DNA of 64,000 nucleotides from Aplidium turbinatum (Eukaryota > Chordata > Ascidiacea > Aplousobranchia > Polyclinidae): the NCBI GenBank assembly GCA_918807975.1, contig OU964924.1, positions 6,150,501 through 6,214,500 of the forward strand, in the 5' to 3' direction. This document shows positions 36,544-47,236 of this stretch, piece by piece. The translations under genes and the position numbers were made by a program. Under the pieces are notes generated by a model. It had not been told where the DNA came from. It ran no database searches and saw nothing but the letters and a program-made list of their open reading frames with translations. Numbering within the stretch: position 1 is the first letter of the stretch; every line of letters begins with the position of its first letter.

Positions 36544-37543
36544 CTACTAGGCTTCTAGACGGCTACCGTATAGACTACACTCTACAGGCTTATGGGTAAT
36601 TTGACGTTACTTCTAGGTAATTCAATGCTACTTATGGTGCCTATGGGTAATTCGACACGACTTATGGTGCTTATGGGTAATTCGACGCGACTTATGGGGC
36701 TTATGGGTAATTCGACGCGACTTATGGGGCTTACGGGTAATTCAACGCGACTTATGGTGCTTATGGGTAATTCGACGCGACTTATGGGTAATTCGACGCG
36801 ACTTATGGTGCTTATGGGTAATTCGTGGGACCCCGACTTCTGACTGTTCTGCTTAGAATAAAAGCAGAGTGCACACATTGTTTTGTTTGAGTTGAGGTGT
36901 TCCTTTATAATGTTATTTCTTTGTAGTTTTGTGAGATTTTGGCACAAGGGTGTTATGGCATTTTTTGTTTAATGTTATTTCTTACACGGCGCAGATGATA
37001 GGCCTTCCTGTAGTATCGATCAAGATGCCTCCTTATTTTCAGTTCTTGTAAAAGTTAATGCATTTCAGCTTTTATTTACTTTTTCTGAGTTGAATGTAAG
37101 CCTAGACCCTAGATGCTGAAACGTTTCATTTCACTGTGGATGTTTTTCCACAGGTTGTCGTGCTGTATTCACTATTCATGTAATTGTAAATTAAGTTATA
37201 GATTATAGCTTTGACCTTAACGCGTTTGGACTTTTATAGCCTATTTATCCTTTTAGCATCTGAAATGCAAAATTTGGAGGACTTGAGCCAAGGAAGAATA
37301 CAGAGAGGGATTTTGCATAGGCTACGTCTCCTCTTTCAGTCAAAATTGTCTCAAAACCTCAAAAAAATGTGGCAAATGTTAAAAAGCTTTTGCTCGTGAT
37401 TTCAGATTTGTTAAAAGATTTTTTCGATTTTATATCGTGCTGAAAGGCAAAAGTTTTGCGCCTTTGGCGCGCAACATGCAGCCTAAAAAAAAAAACTAAA
37501 GCTTTCAGTAACGCGAACGGGGTCTGGGAAGCGACCTTAGAAG

Positions 37544-38955
37544 CATAGGCGCCGACTTTTCAAAAAACCTTGGGGGGCGAGAAAGGTGATGACGTCATAA
37601 CCATAACGCTGTTTTACTCAATTAAAATAGTCTTTGATTAAGCTTACTGTCTTGCTTATATTGACACCTAGGTCGCAAACCGAATTTATTAGAACCGCTG
37701 CTTGAAACGATTAGTTTTACGCATGCAGTACGCCTTGTAAAAATTTTGATATTGTTAGCTCATAATTGGAACAGTTGGAAAACAAGCCGATTCATTTCCT
37801 TTTCGTGTGTGGGAATAACAACGACCAAGACAGTGAAGTTATCGAAATAAAGCGCAAAAAATCATGATCTCAAGCAGAGTGAAAACCCGCTATCAGTTTT
37901 ATTAACTTCGTTTCGCTCGTTTTGCTAATTACTTACCTTTAATGCGTTAACAACGGTAAAGTGTTTTCTCTTCTGTTTTTTATCGCAAATCTTTATAGTC
38001 TTTTATCGAATACCGTATACACGAGTATAGGCCGAGATGTTCGCAAGCGATTGTCACCTCAAAAACACAGGTTCAACTTATACACGGGACAAGCTGTTAT
38101 CTCCAGCTCGGCAGTTTTCAAAATGAACACATTTTTGCTGCGGCAAAATTATTGCCGAGATAGATTACGGAGTGTGAAATGGCGTCGGCCAGTTTTGTTT
38201 TGAATACGTTTATTTGCAGTGATTCAAAATTAATTTTCAAATTTAATGATTTCTTGTCATTTCTAAACTTTATGCACTTGTTGAGCAATATGCATAGCTC
38301 ACGAGACAAAACAGCGGAAAGAGCTGTTTTAAGAGATCAATTTTTTTATTTTTGCGTGTAGGATATACGTAATCGTTCTAATTACGTGACATTCCATGAT
38401 CGTTCAAGTTAGTCGATGTCAAACCTTAGCGGCCGCATAAAACAATGATGTCAGGTTAGCTAGGTCATAATAGCGGTAAGAGACGTCGTTAATGCAAGCA
38501 ATACCTGCGACCAAGACCATTAAACAGTTAAACACCTTTTCTTTTATCGGTTTTCGATTTAATTCTCACACATTGCGAACAAAACAATGCGTTCTGTTGA
38601 ATTATAATTGATCTCACGGCGGGAAGACCTCGTTGAAAATAGCGCATCTAATTTAGCTGGTTTAGTTAATATTGCAGTGAATAGTACGTGACTATTCCAG
38701 CAGCGTAAGTTACTCTACCATCTACTTTGAAATTTCCGTACCGTATGAGAAAGCCATGCGATCAGCTGCTGTTTTGCGGGCAAAAGCAACGTAGGCTATT
38801 TTTCGCTTGATTGGCATTCTTTAAGTCCATTTAAATGATCTAAATCTCTTTCGCGAAGCGTTTTATCTTTGAAACACCACTTGTAATAACCATTTTTGTT
38901 GCCCCTCAACTATAAGTTTACGGGGGGCGCCGCCCCCCGGAAGTCGGCGCGTATG
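37544..38955. mobile_element. Non-autonomous hAT-type element
   Basis: Termini CATAGGCGCCGACTT and AAGTCGGCGCGTATG with a perfect 8-bp duplication CTTAGAAG (37536-37543, 38956-38963). The right subterminal region is G/C-rich (GGGGGGCGCCGCCCCCCGG), the left has CCTTGGGGGGCGAG. Interior frames do not resemble a transposase. Confidence 0.9.
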
Positions 38956-39539
38956 CTTAGAAGTATATGTGATGCGATAATCTAATAAGCCCCTGTCGGT
39001 CAAAACATCGTTGCCGCCCCTGCTTTAATTACCCCCCCCCCCACTCTCAGGAAGTGTCCGGAGCCCCTGCATATGCAACACTACAACGAGCTGGAAGGAA
39101 CAACTTTAAATTAGGAAAACTATGCAAAACAAAAAAATAAAGCCTATAGCCTACGGTACATTAGATGGGGTAAAAAAGGGCACTTGTAGGGTTAAAGCCG
39201 CCCGTGCCTGATGGTCGACAACATCTCTCCTCCTTAAAACTTTTATATAAGCCTCAAAAAAGTTATTGTCATGACAAGGGCGGTAATTAACGCCTATAGT
39301 AGACTGTATGGTCGTCTCACCACCTCCTGTCAATATGAAAATTTGTACAGTGTAAGCCACAGCCGAGTTACCATTGCCAACTGTACATAAATAATACAGC
39401 CTGGTCTAAGTATTCAATGCACGCTAAAAAAACCCTCATAGCTATGAATTGACAATGTGCAAACCTTCCTCAGGGTCATAGCCTTGGTCATAGCCATAGC
39501 CTAAATATCATTACCAATCGTACAACTCTAACCTAGCAA

Positions 39540-42150
39540 GGTTGGCAGAATAATTTTTCCGCTTTCCGCCTAAAACAGTTATCCGTGAATAAGTGCGAGG
39601 CATAAAATGCGACCTGACATAAGTTGAAAAAATCTTAAATAAAATTAAAATCTGCAACACGTGCCACTTAAATTTTACATGCATTGAATTCAGTATTAAA
39701 TTACCTTTCCAGGGATGTGCACCAATAGGTGGGCATTTGGAAGAAACTCCCAGCAGAACTAGGCCTACCATATTTTCTTTTTTATTGCCTAAAAACAGGA
39801 CATGTTTCGCCAGCATACGCTTGAAGAATTTTTTACATGTTTTTAGATCATGAAGAGGATCTTGATCTTGAAGATCACAAGTGATCTTGAAGATCAAGAT
39901 CGTGATCTTGATCTTCAAGATCACTTTTTTTTTGGTGATCTTGATCTTGATCTAAGATCACTTTTTTTTGTGTGATCTTGATCTTGAAGAACAATAAGAT
40001 CAAGATCACTTTAAAATTGAATTTTACTTCCTAAATAAAGGCATTTTTTTAGAACTTGTACTGTACAAAGCAGTTAGTGGCAACTACTAACATTAAGCCA
40101 CTGTTAATATAATATGTGTCCAACAAAAGACGATAGTCTCCGTCTAATCTGGTCAGTGTTGCCATTTCAAAATTGAAAAAGTTTTCTGTGTTGATGGTAA
40201 TAAAGAAGTCAACTACCGTGTACTTTATGTTGACGTATAATAAAAAATGATTTAACTTTGTTCACAATTTCCATGTGTGAATTTAAAAAAAATGTTTTCT
40301 TTCTTTGACCCAATTTTAGATGTTTCAAAACTCTAGAATGGCGGCGTTAAAAAATCTGGACTCTAGGACGCCGACTTTGGTCATGTAAAGTGGTTTATTG
40401 CAGCAAATCAACCAGACCAAAACTTTTTTAGCCAGTTTAGGGTCTGAGTATGGAGCGGTTTGTCTGACAGCAGGCCTCTGAACTTTTTTGATAGCAGACA
40501 ACAGCATCAAGGTTGCCAGATAGGTAAATGGTGCAATAAACATTGACAAAATACAGTGAAAGTTAAAACTGCTTAGTAACACGAATAAAAACTCCCACAT
40601 GAACCAGACAAAAATTTGGTAAAAAATAATGCAGTTCAAACTTTATTTTTATTTATTTATTATAAATAAAACGTATAAAACTAATTGCAAATTTTGAGAC
40701 TTTTTCAGAACTACTGTAATTAACCTCGGCCTTGGGTGTGACGTTGCGATTCTACGCAAACTACATCAACAATTGATAGGCCTAATAGCAACAGTCACTA
40801 ACTTATCACAATTCTTAGGCCAGCGATCGAGTAGTTAAAAGTAAAAGTTAGCAATACCAACTATATATCTTTACCCAGGTTGCTTATAGTAATTATTTTT
40901 TGCAACATCACTGATCAAAAACTTCATTTTTTTTCAAGTACACAAAAAGTGATCTTGAAAGTGATCCTGATCTTCAACATCACGATCTTGATCTTGATCT
41001 TAAAGATCACATAGTTTGGTGATTTTGATCTTGATCTTCAAGATCACCTATTCTTGGTGATCTTAATCTTGATCTTCAAGATCACCAATACTAGTGATCT
41101 TGCCCATCTCTGACAGTAACCTATAGGCCTACGCAGCAAAAATTACCAAAAAAAAAACAAGAAAACAGATTGACTGAACGTTTAACTTATGTTTTCTCAT
41201 TTATAGTGCTTCCTTAAGACAACAAATGGTTTTACATTTTTAAAAGTCAGCAAAAAGTGAAAAAATTTTTTTTTAGACAGTGTCATTCAGACTGCATTAG
41301 GGACGTGCAGTCAGGGGAGGCAGGTGAGGCAGTGCCTCACCTGCCAACATCTGGCAAAGCAAAATTTATATCAAAGATATGGTTATCACAGAATAAATAA
41401 GATTTGTTAAAAAGTAGTAAATATTGCACGTTTTTAGGTGCTTTTTTTTGTGTGAATTGCTGTAGTCGTGCCCCCTTTCCCTCAAATTTTACGTTTCTAC
41501 ACCCAAACTGTGCTTTAATTTTTTCTGTTTCTGTGGCGATATTCATATCGAGCGTTCACGTGGTCAAAATCGTTGAAATATGCGAGGAGAGGCAACGCCA
41601 AGCTGTGCCTCACTTCAGATCAGAAAACTTCCATAGGCTACACTGCATTATGCGTGCTCTTTTCTTTCGCAAAGTCGCCCAGAAATCATCACGAACGATT
41701 TAGCTACGATTTGAGGCTTGCCTCAAATGTGACGTCACAGCTATGAAACCTTTTTCGTCAAGCTGGAATGCCCGCATAGAACGTGGTATGTGACTTCTTG
41801 CAGTGTAAAGGATTGTTTCTTATAAAATTTAACTAAAAAATGGAGGAAGATTTAGTATCAAATCTGAGAGATTTAAAAAAAATAAACTTTCAATCCAAAG
41901 TTGAAGTCATAAATAAAGGAAGACCGGTTCTAAATTTATAAGGTTTGCATCAAAACAAAAAAACTGAACAAAAAAAAATAACTTACAACTTTCAAAGAGA
42001 TTGCTGCTCAAAAAACAAGTGGCTGTGTGGCTATGCTTTAAAAATTGCCTTTTCTGCTTTCCCTCGAACGTATGTCAGGTCGCATTTTATGCCGCGCACT
42101 TATTCACGGATAACTTTTTTAGGCGGAAAGCGGAAAAATTATTCTGCCAA
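39540..42150. repeat. Inverted 95-bp repeat pair bracketing a composite block
   Basis: 39540-39630 and 42060-42150 are inverted copies: GGCAGAATAATTTTTCCGCT, TTCCGCCTAAAA, GTTATCCGTGAATAAGTGCG and ATAAAATGCGACCTGACATA. They could be the ends of one large element or two solo copies. The bracketed region contains the second GATCTTGA element. No target duplication was found. Confidence 0.65.
39855..41112. mobile_element. hAT-like element with GATCTTGA subterminal arrays (copy 2, reverse)
   Basis: Right end GATCTTGCCCATCTCTG matches the terminus of the 1911-2666 element. The arrays at 39850-40010 and 40945-41105 consist of TGATCTTGATCTTCAAGATC-type units, and short interior blocks also match copy 1 in reverse order (GTACTGTACAAAGCAGTTAG; GTCTAATCTGGTCAGTGTTG). 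The left terminal GAGATGGGC is missing, so this end is truncated. The interior is longer than in copy 1, probably from a further insertion near 40330-40680. Confidence 0.8.
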
Positions 42151-43411
42151 TCAATCAATCATTTTATTTTTCGTCATTAACGCGTCCGGGACGAAAAAGA
42201 TACTAACTACAAAAATCGATATAAACCTACCAGCACGTTAACGAACGGGAAAAGGTGGCAAAACCTTGAAAGGTTTAAAACGTGCCTGAATGAAAAGTTA
42301 CCTATGTAGTAGTGCCAGAATGACGGTTGTGGGAAAAATGTAAAACTAGAAATTCTTGTAAAGGTGTATTACTGTATTCAGAGTAAAAAAGCTCCTCACC
42401 TCTTAACACGATTCGTTGCGCTTCATAAGAAATGCATTCTAGATGCAATAAATGTTGAATATGTGTGACATTTACATGGCTTGTGTGGGCATAATCTGTG
42501 TGACGGTTAAGTGATTTTGTGAGCCACTGTTTGTATAGGCTCAATTTCGAAAGAGCAGTTGTCTGACAATTTCTGTACGTTAACCGGTTAGCTAGATCAT
42601 AAATATCCTGGTATATTCGTAAGGCTATCTGGACAGTAAAATTTAGGAAGTAGGTATTTTCCACACTTAATGCCATGGTTACAACCAGGTGTTGCCAGAG
42701 TTAGGATTAAAGTTATGAAAGGTTAAGGTAAGGGTTAGAGTTAGGAATAAGATTAGGGTTTTGATCTTTGCCCAGGACTAAAAAAAATTTCCAAAATACA
42801 AGTTTTTGTTTTGTTTTCAAATAAGGATTAATGTGATTTGAGATTCAGTGATGACAATTTTGATAAGACTTATTTGTTCTCAAATAAGGGCAGAATTCCT
42901 TATCTGGCAACACTGTTGAAGCTATTATTACGCCATATAGTGTAAATATAGCCACAGCCTAAAATTTATTGATATCTATCTAAACTAACGCTAGCAGAAG
43001 CAACTATATAAACTAACCCTAGTTAAAATTCTAACCAAGGTTAAAATTCAAAAACGTGTGGTAATTGCAGAACCAGAGTGCAGCCTATTTCGTCCTTTGA
43101 ACAATTATTATATCTCTAAATTTTACCCCCTGAAAAGATCAAGAAAAAATACAGAGCCAAAGTCGCTGATCGGAGTTGCCGCAAACATTTCAAAATTTTT
43201 CTCTTGAAAATTTTGAGAGAAAAAATACAGAAGCGCCGAAGTCGCTAGTGTATCGGTGTTGCCGAAACAGTTGACCACTCTAAGTATCTTGAAATAACTT
43301 TCGTTTTCTCAGCGCTAGGTTACTGCAGTTATATTATTACCACTAAATCTAATTTTTAATTATTAGAGTTGATTGCAGTGTAATTTGCAAATGTGGACTG
43401 ATACTGTAAGG

Positions 43412-46400
43412 CAGGGGTCACCAAACTTTTTTCTCTGAGGATGGATGGTCATTTTATTTTTGTTTGATGCGAAACGCCGAAACACACATAAAACAAAAAC
43501 TGACAGTGTGCATCCAATGAGAGAGTGCGAAAGACCGTAGCCCTGAAGGCGTAGGAGGTCGTCGAGTCTGCACTCGCTCATTCAAATAGTTACACAAAAG
43601 AAAGTATTGCGTTGTTAATATTGTTGCAAATTGACACAAAAAAGATTATTATAGAGGACCGGATTGCTGTGAGATTAACAGCTGCGGGCCGGATGCAAAT
43701 TGCAAAAAGATATACAACTATTTAGAATCTCCATTGACTTGAATTGAGCACAATAAATAACAAAGTCAACAGTGGAATTAGCAAAGTTGTGATGAAAATC
43801 AAAAGGTTGCTGGAAAAGTTATCCCTTGCTGTGATACGCTACAGTAGGGTGGAGTGAAAACAATTTTTTTCCTGAAATTCAAAAAAGTGTAGTTCTTAAT
43901 ACCCGACAAATGATCCAAAACCACCATAAAAATTGATTTTAGGGGGTTGCCACTTTCATTGTCCTGGCAACCGGCCACAAGATGGCCGAAGAGGCCCCAA
44001 TTTCTGAAAATAGCCATAACTCCTGAACCAATCATTCTAGAAATACATGGTTGGTCTTAAAAGATGCAGAACTATCAAGTTTCTATATGTCCTAAAAGAA
44101 GTTTTTGGTCTAAAGTGAACAAGAAAAAAGTTATGTGAAAAAATGTACATTTCTCCCAGAACGAGCAAAAGCATAAAGCAAAGATACATTTAGGAGCAAA
44201 ATGAGTGGAGCGTTTAGTTAATCAACGCTAAAACATAAGAGCCAACAGATTATCAAATAGACTCATATCTTCATGAGACATTTTGGATAAAGACTATATC
44301 CAATTATCCATCATCAGTGTTAAAATTAAGCTAAATTATTGCATTGACACAATAGAGTCATTGAGGATCAATACAAAATACACATCACAGACCTGTTTAC
44401 ACAAATTGCTTCTTGGTATCAAATCGTTTCATCAGCCTCCTCGATTTTATTCTTTGAAGAATCATACCATCTCTTCGATCATGTCCTATTACAGCAGAGG
44501 AAGCTTCCGAAATTAATTTGACATGCCTTTCTACGGCTTGATTGTGGCAGGGTTGTATAAATGTTAAGGGTTTCATCCTCAGTTCTTCAATAAGCAAGTC
44601 AGTGAGATTTCGGGTTGCTGGAGGTTCTTCGATGTCAACTGCATTGAGGTTAACAAGTCTGTGGTAAGACTTGGCATTGAGGTTGAGACGGGGTAATAGA
44701 AATTGCCTTATTGATCCGCATCTGGCATCAGTGTTGGCATCGTCCTTGTCATCGTCACGTTCAACATACCCTCCTTTAAAATTATTGTCACTTATTACAA
44801 AAGGTATTTTACCCCTTAATGCCTGGACTTTGTTGACTGCTAACCTGCGGATATTTTCATCCTCATCGGAAAGCATCCCAAGAAGAATATTCTCAGGGTG
44901 TGCAAAGAATGCATTTCTTTGCACAACTTTCAATGAAATATCTCGAATTTGTTGGTTGGGAAATTGAAGAATTCTCTGCACAAGATTGAAAAAATTCTTG
45001 GATCCATCAGTGATTTTGTTTTTTAATTTTATTTGAAACCAAGTAGGAAAATAGATATGAACACAGAACTCAGCCAGGAGTATTAAATTTTTGGATGGTC
45101 TCCTTGTTGAGGTATAATATCGGAGGATTCGGCAAGCAAGAGTGAGCCACCTTGCATGAGCATTGAGCAATTGGACCTATCTCCAACAATTTTAGATCCG
45201 TGTGTACCGTACCAAGAATGATTGCCATACATATTCTGTAGCCATAGTATTGATCATGGCTTAAATCATCAATAATTTAATTTGGAAGTGTTGGGAAATT
45301 TTGGTTTGGTATCCGCTTGAAGTTTTCCACTGGCCAGTCTGAAGCAACCCCACCAAACATTTTGCCAATATAGGTCCTAAAAATGTAGTTGGACTCTGAG
45401 TTGTCCCATCCAGACTAAGAAAGACATGTCTCAAGGGCAATTCGTTGCAGTGTAAAAGACATATGGCCCATTGTAGTGGCCTGTTCACTAGTTCTTCCAA
45501 AGCTCTGATGCACCCATTTTTTGCACCAGTCATAGATGCAGTGCCATCTGTCCCAGCAATAACCAACGCTTCCTCTAAATCAGTATCTTTGATTGTGTTG
45601 TATATATCTTGTGCTATAGTGCGACCTTTACCATTCTCAGGGGATATATGTGTGAGGTAAAACTCTCCAGGCTCGCCAACCATAGCATAATGCTCTTGTA
45701 ACTGTTCTATACAATTTTTCATTTTCCCCCATAAGCATAACCAGAGTGGCATCCTTTCTTCCATCAAAATACAAACTATCGACCAAATCAAAGTACTTCT
45801 TCTCTTCTTCCTGCACTATACATCTATATTTATTTCGCTCCCTTCTCAACTTGCTTCTGTCAATCACGTAAGATTCATCTGCATCAGTTATTACACCAGC
45901 ATCTTTTATCATGCGTCTAGATCAAAAGAACTAGCTCATTTACATACATTAAAAATGCATTTTATTTTTGGTTGCACTTGCTCTAAAATATGGATTTTTT
46001 TCAGATAACTTTTTTTCTAGTGGATTTAGACCAAAAACTTCTTTTAGGACTTATAGAAACTTGATAGTTCTGCATCTTTTGAGACCAACCACATGTTTCT
46101 AGAATGTTCGGTTCAGGAGTTATGGCTATTTTCAGAAATTGGGACCTCTCAGACCACCTAGTGGCCGGTTGCCAGGACAATAAAAGTGGCAATCCCCTAA
46201 AATCAAATTTTATGGTGGTTTTGGACCATTTGTCGGGTTTTAAGAACTACACATTTTTGATTTAGGAATTTCACTCCACCCTAACACTACAGGGCATCGT
46301 GCTCTTGAAAAAACATTACATCTTTCCAAATTTGGCCTAGGCTGTCCCCATTTGTTGTGCCCTAATGATAAAAACAGAACATCAACGTCCGACATGTAGG

Positions 46401-46525
46401 CTGCCTGGTGAAAAAATGTAAGTTTGGTAACTTTTTTCCTTAACAGTTGTAGTGTAGCTGTTATTTCCGCAGCACGTGGCGGGCCGGATGAAATCAGTTT
46501 GCAGGCCATAGTTTGGTGACCTCTG
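43412..46525. mobile_element. hAT element (CAGGGGTCACCAAACT type) interrupted by a long-TIR transposon
   Basis: Ends CAGGGGTCACCAAACT and AGTTTGGTGACCTCTG are flanked by CTGTAAGG (43404-43411) and CTCTAAGG (46526-46533), one mismatch. GGGCCGGATGcAAAT and GGGCCGGATGAAATCAG occur near the two ends as subterminal repeats. The element's own sequence is only about 670 bp; the rest is the insertion at 43844-46283. Confidence 0.9.
43844..46283 (-). mobile_element. Long-TIR DNA transposon with large transposase, superfamily unassigned
   Basis: TIRs of about 270 bp begin GTAGGGTGGAGTGAAA and end TTTCACTCCACCCTA; both include TTGTCCTGGCAACCGGCCAC or its complement. Flanks ACGCTACA (43836-43843) and ACACTACA (46284-46291) are a likely 8-bp target duplication. 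Minus-strand frames 45637-45912, 45261-45791 and 44397-45170 encode one protein in broken frames. Marks include FDLVDSLYFDGRKDATLVML, AGTDGTASMTGAKNGCIRAL, ALEELVNRPLQWAICLLHCN, ELPLRHVFLSLDGTTQSPTT and CHNQAVERHVKLISEASSAV. This matches a large set of uncharacterised invertebrate proteins I recognise but cannot place in a named transposon superfamily. At least two frame breaks are present. Confidence 0.85.
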
Positions 46526-47164
46526 CTCTAAGGTATTATATAGGCTACAGAACAGTTCACTGATTTTTCTTGCATATCATATATTTTAAAACTCTTAGGA
46601 TCCTCACCGGTCAATACACAAATCAAATTAAGATTGTAGCCCCTCCATTACAAATGACCACTAGCTGCCACACTGGAATTATCTATTAATTTCCAACTAA
46701 CATTTCAATTAAAATAGACAAAATTACAAAGAAAAGGTCACACTTATTTTGTGGTGGCCCATAAAAATTCAAGGGGGAAATTTTAAAATATTTGTGGAAA
46801 CTCTGATCAGTGACTTTAGCTTTATTCTATTTTTTTTTTCGATTTTTTTTCAGTGGACAAAGTGTTCAGGGAACGACATAGGTTGCATCCGCTGAATCAC
46901 GTGCTGTTGCATGGAACAAAATGAAGGCCCAAGTTTATCAATTATGAAAACGATTTATTATGTAAACTGTTTTACTAACCTTACATAAATATGAGCAAGT
47001 TGTATCAAAAAAAATTCTTGCATTGACCTATTTTTGTGGGTTTGTTACAAGGAGTTATATAAAGTAGATAATTTGTCACAGTTATGCTATACTTGTATGA
47101 ATTTTTTTTTGAATGACTACCGGGTACCTATGTATATTTTACTTTCTTTTTTTTTTTATGTCAG

Positions 47165-47236
47165 ATCTCATATATTGGTAGCTAAACTTGAACCTTGAGT
47201 GGAAAAGTAGCTTGTTCATAATGTTTGTTGATGACC
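47165..47236 (+). promoter_or_regulatory. 3' splice acceptor and short 5' leader of the CCDC186 gene, with overlapping uORF
   Basis: A long T-tract (TTTCTTTTTTTTTTTATGTCAG) ends in AG at 47163-47164, 72 nt before the chosen start. An out-of-frame ATG at 47221 opens a 12-codon uORF that overlaps the main start and stops at 47254-47256. The acceptor could serve an upstream untranslated exon or a spliced leader; no matching donor exon was identified. Confidence 0.5.

Larger units (their letters stand above)
35638..36835. repeat. Foldback element with inverted 30-bp minisatellite arms
   Basis: The left arm has about seven 30-bp units (CGTCGAATTACCCATAAG then CCCCATAAGTCG), and the right arm, 36585-36832, is the same array inverted. 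The arms continue symmetrically inward through AGTCTATAGCCGTCTAGAAG, CCTAGTAGTCGGCTGCATAG and GCCGAGTGGTGAGGAGCACT, reaching about 300 bp each. Outer tips are GGTCCCACGAATTACCC and its complement. The ~570-bp loop holds two different repeat bodies. Because 30 is divisible by three, long open frames of repeated peptide occur on both strands; they are not genes. No clear target duplication. Confidence 0.88.

Noticed and set aside
35277-36947. Long open frames of repeated peptides (RITHKPHK..., ISRVELPIS...) on both strands
   Set aside because: They are translations of a 30-bp tandem repeat whose period keeps all frames open; the first part is the tail of a hAT transposase. No host gene is implied.
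41290-41720. Possible transposon starting GGGACGTGCAGTCAGGGG with GAGGCAG repeats
   Set aside because: I recognise the left part as element-like but could not find a matching right end or target duplication, so it is not annotated as a defined element.
42700-42780. Interstitial telomeric repeat (GGTTAGAGTTAGG-like run)
   Set aside because: Units are irregular and few; no TTAGGG array is present.
47225-47230. Earlier start for the CCDC186 protein
   Set aside because: The codons at 47225 and 47228 are TTG. ATGs are at 47231 and 47237, the latter with the better context.
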